Positions 55,941 through 64,000 of a DNA stretch of 64,000 nucleotides are shown here, piece after piece. Made by a program: the position numbers and the translations under genes. Under the pieces are notes generated by a model. The model had not been told where the DNA came from. It saw only the letters and a list, made by a program, of their open reading frames with translations, and searched no databases. Source of the stretch: Haematobia irritans (lineage: Eukaryota; Arthropoda; Insecta; Diptera; Muscidae); the NCBI RefSeq assembly GCF_050003625.1, contig NC_134399.1, positions 106,060,615 to 106,124,614 on the forward strand, written 5' to 3'. Numbering within the stretch: position 1 is the stretch's first letter; every line of letters begins with the position of its first letter.

Positions 55941-57379
55941 CTCCGGAGATCAAATCGGGGGATCGGTTTATATGGGAGCTATATATAATTATGGACCGAT
56001 ATAGACCAATTCGTGCATGGTTGTTAGAGACCATATACTAACACCATGTACCAAATTTAAACCGGATCGGATGAATTATGCTCCTCCAAGAGGCTCCGGA
56101 GGTCAAATCTGGGGATCGGTTTATATGGGAGCTATATATAATTATGGACCGATATGGACCAATTTTGGCATGGTTATTAGAGACAATATACTAACACTAC
56201 GTACCACATTTCAATCGGATCGGATGACTTTTGCTCCTCTAAGAAGCTCCGGAGGATCTGGGGATCGGTTTATATGGGGGCTATATATAATTATGGGCCT
56301 ATGTGGACCAATTTTTACATGGTCATTAGAGAACATATACCAACACCATGTACCAAATTTCAGCCAGATCGGATGAAATTTGCTTCTCTTAGAGGCTCCG
56401 CAAGTCAAATCGGGGGATCGGTTTATATGGGAGCTATATATAATTATGGACCGATGGGAACCAATTTTTGCATGGTTGTTAGAGATAATATACTAATACC
56501 GTGTACCTAATTTCAGCCGGATCGGATGAAATTTGCTGCTCGTAGAGGATCCGCAAACCAAATCTGGGGATAGGTTTATATGGGGGCTATATATAATTAT
56601 GGACCGATATCAAACAATTTTTCATGGTTGTTAGAGACCATATAGTAACACCACGTACCAAATTTCAACCGGATCGGATGAAATTTGCTCTCTTAGAGGA
56701 TCCGCAAACCAAATCTGGGGATCGGTTTATATGGGGGCTATATATAATTATGGACCGATATGAACCAATTTTTGCATGGTTGTTAGAGACCATATAGTAA
56801 CACCACGTACCAAATTTCAACCGGATCGGATGAATTTTGCTCCTCTAAGAGGCTCCGGTGGTCAAATCTGGGGATCAGTTTATATGGGGGAAATATATAA
56901 TTATGGACCGATATGGACCGATTTTTGCATGGTTGTTAAAGACCATATACTTACACCATGTACCAAATTTAAGCCAGATCGGATGAAATATGCTACACGT
57001 ATAGGCTCCGCAAACCAATTCTGGGGCTCCGTTTATATTATACGTAAAAGTGAACCGTTATGGCCCATTTGCAATACCATCCGACCTACATCAATAGCAA
57101 CTACTTGTGCCAAGATTCAAGTCGATAGCTTGTTTCGTTCGGAAGTTAGCGTGATTTCAACAGACGGACGGACGGACATGCGTAGATCGACTCAGAATTT
57201 CACCACGACCCAGAATATATATACTCTATGGGTTCTTAGAGCAATATTTCGATGTGTTACAAACGGAATGACAAAGTTAATATACCCCCCATCCTATGGT
57301 GGAGGGTATAAAAAGTAACATTTGAAAAATTTATGAAATCGAATATTTACTCTTACATTGTTTGTATTTATTACACTAA

Positions 57380-57597
57380 CGGCCATTTTCATGTAGCTCC
57401 GTTAGGCTTTAACTGCCAGTTAACAGAAAGAAAAATGGAAATATCTTTTCTCCGGTTAACTTTAACTGAAAAATTTTCAACAGTTAAGTTTCTAACTGGC
57501 ATTTGGAATATATACGCAAAGTGACAGATATGTAGATATCACGGTTTAAAAGTTCGTTAGCTAACGTAGCACTAACGGAGCTTCATGAAAATGGGGG
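57380..57597. mobile_element. Harbinger-type MITE, 218 bp, second copy
   Basis: Opposite orientation to 24393-24610 and exactly the same length. TAA duplication at 57377-57379 and 57598-57600. Ends CGGCCATTTTCATGTAGCTC and, reversed, CCCCCATTTTCATGAAGCTC. Interior rich in GTTAAC-type palindromes. Confidence 0.87.
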
Positions 57598-57705
57598 TAA
57601 AAGTGATGAAAACTATTGTTAATAAATTTTGTGTAGGTAAGAAATATATGAGGGATATGAGGATAATATATATTGATCTATATTTATTGCTTTCTTTGGA
57701 AATAA

Positions 57706-58106
57706 ATTTTTGACAAAATGTTCTATATAAATAAAATTTTTACACCATTTTCTATAGAAATACAATTTTGACAAAATGTTCTATATAAATATATTTTGAC
57801 AAAATTTTCTATGAAATAAAATTTTGACAAAATTTTCTATAGATATAAAATTTTGACAAATTTTCTATAGCAATAAAATCTTGACAAAATTTCCTATAGA
57901 AATAAAATTTTGACAAAATTTTCTATAGAAATAAAATTTTGACAAAATTTTCTATAGAAATAAAATTTTGACAAAATTTTCTATAGAAATAAAATTTTAA
58001 CAAAATTTTCTATAGAAATAAAATTTTGACAAAATTTTCGATAGAAATAAAATTTTGACAAAATTTTCTATAGAAATAAATTTTTTTATAGAAATAAAAT
58101 TTTGAC
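57706..58106. repeat. 29-bp palindromic satellite array
   Basis: Thirteen or so units; 57890-58070 is nearly perfect with exact 29-bp spacing (for instance 57901 to 57930). Leads straight into HLE-B sequence. Confidence 0.9.
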
Positions 58107-58522
58107 GAAAGCTATACCGATTTGACTGATATTCTGTAAAAATAAGCGGAACTCACAAAACATTTGAATATACGAAATTTAAAGAAGATCGGTTGATAAA
58201 TACGTCATTTATAACAAGATCGCTTATAAATATATATGACAGCTAAAGCTAAATCTGAATCGTTTTTTTTTTTCAAAATCAATTGGGATTGTCTTTGGGC
58301 CCAAGAAGAACATGTGTCAAATTTGAAGACAATCCGACTACAATTTCGAGCTGGTCTTTGCACATAAAAATACATCAACAGACAGACAGAATGACATCGC
58401 TAAATCGACTCAGAATTTAATGATAAAATGATGATGGGTGTAGGACGGCTCCTTCTGGGCGTTACATACAAATGCACGAACTTATTATACCCTGTACCAC
58501 AGTGGTGGTGAAGGGTATAAAA
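58107..58522 (+). mobile_element. HLE-B 3' portion
   Basis: Two monomers, a very short microsatellite (CAGACAGACAGAATGACAT), and the 3' hairpin CCTGTACCACAGTGGTGG with GAAGGGTATAA at 58490-58522. Confidence 0.72.
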
Positions 58523-58597
58523 AAGAAAACCCAGTTTTTGGAAGCGTAGAGAAACGGTCTATTATGCCCATCCAATGTTGATGTCACTTTTTAACTA

Positions 58598-58965
58598 CAC
58601 TCAAAAAAAGTGAACCCTCTGTTTCACTAAAGCCAATTTAACTTTATTTTCGTTCATGGAATTATTGTATTTGGAAAACATTTCCTTTTCTCTAATAATT
58701 TTTTGTGTACGTTAGTTAAATGAACAAAAAAATGCGGGAAAAAAATTATACACAAATGAAGCATAAAGATTTATAGTTCATTATTTCTTTAAATTTGTCA
58801 TTATATAGAATCCCATTGTGCATCGTCAATAACAATGCTGCTATTAGAAATTATGAAGCGTGGCACGAAACTTTCCATGACAAAGTTAATTATAATTTCT
58901 TGCTAATCAGGTAATTTTGTGCAAACAAAGCCCTTTTTGTCTGTGTGTGTGTGTGAGTTTGAGTG
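58598..58965 (+). mobile_element. CACTCAAAAAAAGTG-type TIR element, 368 bp
   Basis: Left CACTCAAAAAAAGTGAACCC, right GTGTGAGTTTGAGTG; TA at 58596-58597 and 58966-58967. Its left half is found in reverse at 41383-41574. Non-coding. Confidence 0.75.
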
Positions 58966-59469
58966 TACCATATACTAATTACCAAAAGTCAAAGTTATGT
59001 TGTTGGTCTACCACATGCACATGGGTTACAAGTTCAAATCCATCTATTAATTAACTGGGGATGGAAAAACATTCCATTTAATGATGGTGTTGTTGACTCA
59101 AATGGCCAATTAATATTCATGGAGTTCATGTGGCACCATGAAATTAAGTTGCTGTCAATCGAATCGAATATTAAGAGAAATTATTAAAATGGTATCATCC
59201 AACCAAAAGGACACGACAATTTTGTAAATCTCGATATGAGTAGAAGGTAACATTTCCAGATCATTTCGACAAGATGCGTCTAGAATTTAATTAGGTATCT
59301 CTTATTGTTCATGAAATTTTCTTCAACTTCATTTTTATTTCATGAGATCTTAATAAAAATTTTAATGTCTACGCAATTTAAATATAATTCCAAGTTAATA
59401 TTATGATGCCTTTTATGTTATGAAACCAATTATCTTGAAGTCTAACAATAATTCCCAATGATAAAAATA
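58966..59469. other. Low-repeat stretch, one short open frame
   Basis: An open frame of about 74 codons at 58963-59187 has no recognisable domain and no supporting context. Nothing else seen. Confidence 0.3.
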
Positions 59470-59599
59470 AACAAGTAAGAAAAGTCTAAAGTCGGACGGG
59501 GCCGTACCCTGCACCACTATGTAAATCCACATTTTCGATACTATATCAAATCCGTCAAGGGTGTTGGGTGCTATATATGAAATTTTTTTGTCCCATATA

Positions 59600-60529
59600 A
59601 AGGGTGATTCTTTTGAGGTTAGGATTTTCATGCATTAGTATTTGACAGATCACGTGGGATTTCAGACATGGTGTCAAAGAGAAAGATGCTCAGTATGCTT
59701 TGACATTTCATCATGAATAGACTTACGATCTGCCACAACGTCGAATTTTCAGTGAATGGGCCCTAGAAAAGTTGGCAGAAAATCCGCTTTTTTATCGACA
59801 AATTTTGTTCAGCGATGAGGCTCATTTCTGGTTGAATGGCTACGTAAATAAGCAAAATTGCCGCATTTGGAGTGAAGAGCAACCAGAAGCCGTTCAAGAA
59901 CTGCCCATGCATCCCGAAAAATGCACTGTTTGGTGTGGTTTGTACGCTGGTGGAATCATTGGACCGTATTTTTTCAAAGATGCTGTTGGACGCAACGTTA
60001 CGGTGAATGGCGATCGCTATCGTTCGATGCTAACAAACTTTTTGTTGCCAAAAATGGAAGAACTGAACTTGGTTGACATGTGGTTTCAACAAGATGGCGC
60101 TACATGCCACACAGCTCGCGATTCTATGGCCATTTTGAGGGAAAACTTCGGAGAACAATTCATCTCAAGAAATGGACCGGTAAGTTGGCCACCAAGATCA
60201 TGCGATTTGGCGCCTTTAGACTATTTTTTGTGGGGCTACGTCAAGTCTAAAGTCTACAGAAATAAGCCAGCAACTATTCCAGCTTTGACAACAACATTTC
60301 CGAAGAAATTCGGGCTATTCCGGCCGAAATGCTCGAAAAAGTTGCCCAAAATTGGACTTTCCGAATGGACCACCTAAGACGCAGCCGCGGTCAACATTTA
60401 AATGAAATTATCTTCAAAAAGTAAATGTCATGGACCAATCTAACGTTTCAAATAAAGAACCGATGAGATTTTGCAAATTTTATGCGTTTTTTTTTTTTTA
60501 AGTTATCAAGCTCTTAACAAATCACCCTT
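59600..60529 (+). mobile_element. DD41D (rosa-type) mariner, internally deleted
   Basis: 930 bp. Ends AAGGGTGATTCTTTTGAG and, reversed, AAGGGTGATTTGTTAAGAGC. TA at 59598-59599 and 60530-60531. The 5' part of the transposase gene is missing. Confidence 0.87.
59713..60424 (+). pseudogene. DD41D transposase, N-terminus lost, frameshifted
   Basis: The open frame from about 59760 to 60285 carries ILFSDEAHFWLNGYVNKQN (first Asp), WFQQDGATCHTA (second Asp) and RSCDLAPLDYFLWG (third Asp). Forty-one residues separate the second and third Asp, the DD41D arrangement of the rosa group. A frameshift at about 60285 follows the codons for PALT; the true C-terminus (NISEEIRAIPAEMLEKV to EIIFKK) is read in another frame to the stop at 60422-60424. 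A second frameshift lies upstream near 59720 (MNRLT then DLPQRR). The DNA-binding N-terminus is absent, so it is inactive despite the complete catalytic triad. Confidence 0.88.
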
Positions 60530-60980
60530 TATATACATTTAAATCAGACTCGATGTGGACATAATTTGTTCGACTTCTAAAAAATTTATGTAGGCTAATG
60601 CCCTGGGGCGGAACACAATGTTAGTAAAAAATATGGGAAACATTTAAATCTTAAGAAATTATTACACGCAAAAAAATAATTCTTCCCTCCCAAACGAAAT
60701 TTTAGACAAACAAAGTTCGTTTCTAATTTGCTTTTCCCTGTAAGGAAGTGTATTTGGAAGAAAATTATATACTTTTTGTGATAAACGTTTATTCTTTTCC
60801 AGGATGTAAAAACAATTTCATAAAGACAAACTCAAAAAAAAAGAAACATTGTTTTCTTGCTAATTGCATTTTCCCTCACATCTTTCTCACATCCACGAGG
60901 TTTTTTAGTTCTTAACAACTTTTCCTGTAATACCAACAACAATGAAATTATACGATTTTATAAATTTTTAAATTTTTTTT

Positions 60981-61059
60981 ACCTTTCGCCTGGACGGAGA
61001 ATCGAACCGCGGACCATGCACTTTGTAAGCCAACACGCTAACCACTGAGCTATGTACCT
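60981..61059 (-). repeat. tRNA-like Pol III unit, type Y
   Basis: On the minus strand the A box TAGCTCAGTGG (61042-61052) fits the consensus fully and the B box GGTTCGATTCT is at 60999-61008. TTGGCTTACAAAG lies between them. No T-run directly downstream. Confidence 0.72.
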
Positions 61060-61171
61060 GTTATGGTCATCAATAGATAATTATCCATATAAGTTATATT
61101 TATATAGCATAGCTTGCGGCGCCCACGAACCGAATAAACAAAGTTTATTTAACAGAAACAAATATTTAGTT

Positions 61172-61244
61172 TGGCACCGTGGAGCAGTGGTTGCTACGTT
61201 CGACTGGCATGTCAAGGGTTGTGGGTTCGATCCCTGCTTCGACC
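61172..61244 (+). repeat. tRNA-like Pol III unit, type X
   Basis: A-box-like TGGAGCAGTGG (61180-61190), B box GGGTTCGATCCC (61223-61234), followed by a long T-run from 61249. Related to the SINE head at 50596. Acceptor stem does not pair well, so not a functional tRNA. Confidence 0.72.
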
Positions 61245-61640
61245 AAAGTTTTTTTTTTTTGTTTGTTTTTTTTTTTTACATATATTCCAGATATGTTCGG
61301 AAGATTCCGAAAAAATGTTCAACATTACATTGTAGTATATTAAATTTTGAACTGTAAAATGTGTCTTATTAAAGACCTAAAGTCAGAAAATAACAGTGTT
61401 TGATATAAACTAAATGGACTATGTTGTTGTTTCAAAAATAACTTTTTTATTGAAAAAATAAAAATTTTGTAACAAACGAATTTTTTTGGTGATAAAAGTT
61501 TAAAATTTTCGAAGCAATTCAAACAACTCTAACAAAAGAAAAACGTTTTCGGTACACGGTTTCCAAACGTTTTTTTTTTTTCTTTGCGTATAGAGAATTT
61601 CGCATAAGTATATTTATGATTTATTGGTAAATATATATAT

Positions 61641-61700
61641 TTTAAGTTAAATAAACTAATAGCCTTCAAAGCTATCAATATAAGAATAATCTTTTAAGCC
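61641..61700 (+). tRNA. trnW: Mitochondrial trnW (NUMT), 5' acceptor arm missing
   Basis: TTTAAGTTAAATAAACTAAT then AGCCTTCAAAGCT with anticodon TCA at 61666-61668. The 5' acceptor strand is replaced by HLE-B sequence, so the NUMT boundary cuts this gene. Overlaps trnC by a few bases, as in flies. Confidence 0.8.
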
Positions 61701-61757
61701 TTAGTAATTATTACTCCTTTAGAATTGCAGTCTAATGTCATTATTGACTATAAAGCC
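61697..61757 (-). tRNA. trnC: Mitochondrial trnC (NUMT)
   Basis: 61 bases on the minus strand, acceptor GGCTTTA pairing with TAAGGCT, anticodon GCA (TGC on the plus strand). Gene order trnW, trnC, trnY is that of dipteran mitochondria. Confidence 0.88.
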
Positions 61758-61759
61758 AT

Positions 61760-61822
61760 GATTAAAGAGAATAATTCTCATAAATAGATTTACAATCTAT
61801 TGCCTAAACTTCAGCCATTTAA

Positions 61823-61824
<2 letters not shown>
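61760..61824 (-). tRNA. trnY: Mitochondrial trnY (NUMT)
   Basis: 65 bases on the minus strand, acceptor GATTAAA pairing with TTTAATC, anticodon GTA. Overlaps the first bases of COX1. Confidence 0.9.
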
Positions 61825-62522
<698 letters not shown>

Positions 62523-62892
62523 CATTTTATTTCTAGTATTCCTTGGAGGAATATTAGTTTTATTTATTTATGTTACATCATTAGCATCAAATGAAATATT
62601 TTCTTTTTCAATTAAATTAATATTAATTTCATTTACTATTTTTATATTAATAATTTTAAGATTATATTTTATAGATAAAAATTTATTAATACAATATTTT
62701 AGAATTGAAACTCAATCAATTTCAAACTTAAATTCATATATTATAGAAAATTCATTATCATTAAATAAATTATATAATTACCCTACTAATTTATTAACAA
62801 TTTTATTAATAAATTATCTATTAATTACTTTAATTGCCGTAGTTAAAATTACTAATTTATTTAAGGGACCTCTTCGACCAATATTTAACTAA
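62523..62892 (+). pseudogene. ND6: ND6 3' part, mitochondrial copy
   Basis: Fused directly behind COX1 codon 233. In frame from 62524 ([14 protein letters not shown]) to FKGPLRPMFN and a TAA at 62890-62892; about 122 of roughly 174 codons are present. Open in the mitochondrial code. The join removes the rest of COX1 through the start of ND6, about 8 kb in a normal fly mitochondrial genome. Confidence 0.93.
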
Positions 62893-64000
62893 TGAACAAA
62901 CCTTTACGACTTAAACATCCAATTTTAAGAATTGCTAATAATGCATTAGTAGATTTACCAGCTCCAAGTAATATTTCATCATGATGAAATTTTGGATCTC
63001 TTTTAGGATTATGTTTAATTATCCAAATTTTAACAGGTTTATTTCTTGCAATACACTATACTGCAGATATTAATTTAGCATTTAATAGAGTAAATCATAT
63101 TTGTCGAGATGTAAATTATGGATGATTATTACGAACATTACATGCTAATGGTGCATCATTTTTCTTTATTTGTATTTATTTACATGTAGGTCGAGGAATA
63201 TACTATGGATCATATTTATATACTCCAACATGACTAGTAGGAGTAATTATTTTATTTTTAGTAATAGGAACTGCTTTTATAGGTTATGTTTTACCTTGAG
63301 GTCAAATATCATTCTGAGGAGCTACTGTAATTACTAATTTATTATCAGCAGTTCCTTATTTAGGAATTGATTTAGTTCAATGAGTTTGAGGAGGATTTGC
63401 TGTTGATAATGCAACTTTAACTCGATTCTTTACTTTTCATTTTATTTTACCTTTTATTGTACTAGCTATAACAATAATTCACTTATTATTTTTACATGAA
63501 ACAGGATCAAATAATCCTATTGGATTAAATTCTAATATTGATAAAATTCCATTTCACCCTTATTTTACTTATAAGGATATTGTAGGATTCATTATTATAA
63601 CAATAATTTTAATTTTATTAGTATTAATTAGTACAAATTTATTAGGAGACCCTGATAATTTTATTCCAGCTAATCCTTTAGTTACACCAGTTCATATTCA
63701 ACCTGAATGATATTTTTTATTTGCTTATGCTATTCTTCGATCTATTCCTAATAAATTAGGTGGAGTAATTGCTTTAGTTCTTTCTATTGCAATTTTAGCA
63801 ATTTTACCATTTTATCATTTAAGTAAATTCCGAGGAATTCAATTTTACCCAATTAATAAAATTATATTTTGATTAATAGTAGTAACAGTTATTTTATTAA
63901 CATGAATTGGAGCACGACCTGTTGAAACTCCATACGTAATTGTTGGACAAATTTTAACAGTAGTTTATTTTGCTTATTTTATAATTAATCCTTTAATTAC
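62892..64000 (+). pseudogene. CYTB: CYTB, mitochondrial copy, runs off the window
   Basis: ATG at 62892 overlaps the ND6 stop by one base, as in flies. The frame ([20 protein letters not shown]...) is intact for 369 codons in the mitochondrial code, with the heme-ligand regions ([19 protein letters not shown]) and [14 protein letters not shown] visible; only the last few codons lie outside. No frameshift or mitochondrial-code stop was found, which points to a recent transfer or to true mitochondrial DNA joined by assembly. Confidence 0.95.

Larger units (their letters stand above)
54457..57313 (+). mobile_element. HLE-A element with large foreign insert
   Basis: Left end ACAAGTATATACGGCCG with TACCCTCCACCATGG, a 29-bp array (54690-54900), then 54900-55175 of unrelated dispersed sequence, then a hAT remnant (55184-55940). 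About seven 153-bp monomers follow (55950-57040), then CAGACGGACGGACGGACA (57164-57180) and the 3' hairpin ending ATGGTGGAGGGTATAA. Confidence 0.82.
60665..61590 (-). mobile_element. TA-flanked TIR element with divergent tRNA-like pair, copy 3
   Basis: Left CACGCAAAAAAATAATTC, right TTTTTTTTCTTTGCGTA; TA at 60663-60664 and about 61591-61592. It holds the type Y unit on the minus strand and the type X unit on the plus strand, the exact mirror of 21237-22971, with about 120 bases between. The block CTCACATCCACGAGG/TTTTTTAGTTCTTA (60875-60915) is shared with 16270-16305. Confidence 0.75.
59470..61640 (+). mobile_element. HLE-B element split by two transposons, ends in NUMT
   Basis: Left end ACAAGTAAGAAAAGTCTAAA and a shortened TACCCTGCACCAC block. 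Interrupted by the DD41D element (59600-60529) and by the tRNA-carrying TIR element (60665-61590). The final HLE-B bases (CGCATAAGTATATTTATGAT) run to about 61640, where mitochondrial sequence begins. Confidence 0.72.

Noticed and set aside
57333..57524. 63-codon plus-strand frame
   Set aside because: It runs across the border of the Harbinger-type MITE and has no domain.

Overview
This window reads as nuclear DNA of a higher dipteran, most likely a muscid (calyptrate) fly, that is about nine-tenths repeats. The evidence is irritans-type (Himar1-like) mariner copies, neprilysin-like M13 peptidase genes of the kind expanded in flies, and a mitochondrial fragment with the dipteran gene order trnW-trnC-trnY-COX1. 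Species cannot be fixed from the sequence alone.

Host genes. Three M13 (neprilysin-like) metallopeptidase genes lie on the + strand, all intronless and all with a predicted signal peptide. One is complete at 5532-7370. One at 28336-30964 has its coding exon split by a 665-bp repeat insertion. One is complete at 42147-44087. The last two are close paralogues from a segmental duplication that also copied the upstream region with its TATA box (27850-30970 and 41600-44100). The 5532 gene keeps the HExxH and distal Glu zinc-ligand pattern; the duplicated pair carries Asp where M13 enzymes have the third ligand Glu. No other host gene is convincing.

Repeats. Most of the rest is four related families, called here HLE-A, -B, -C and -D. 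Each starts with ACAAGT plus a GC-rich palindrome, carries a family-specific subterminal repeat near both ends, has a central array of about 153-bp monomers, then a GACGGACGGAC microsatellite, then a 3' hairpin ending in GGGTATAA. This layout matches Helentron-associated elements (DINE-1/HINE type), although no Rep/helicase gene is present. A separate 29-bp satellite built of two palindromes sits inside families A and D and beside B.

Elements inserted into these, often nested: two Himar1-like mariners (1552-2771, 25531-26734), a DD37E element (4075-5110) and a second fragment of it, a DD41D rosa-type element (59600-60529), a hAT remnant with an 8-bp target duplication (55184-55940), two 218-bp Harbinger-type MITEs, a solo LTR (23284-23771), several TA-flanked TIR families whose ends begin CAC, and a tRNA-derived SINE (50596-50943) with a CCTAA-repeat tail. 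One TA-flanked TIR family (15814-16794, 21237-22971, 60665-61590) carries two tRNA-like Pol III promoters pointing away from each other, which I regard as one of the more unusual objects here.

Right end. From 61641 to the window end is mitochondrial sequence: partial trnW, trnC, trnY, the first 233 codons of COX1 fused directly to the 3' two-thirds of ND6, then CYTB. It joins the HLE-B repeat without a gap, so it is a nuclear mitochondrial insertion (NUMT) with a large internal deletion, or else an assembly chimera.
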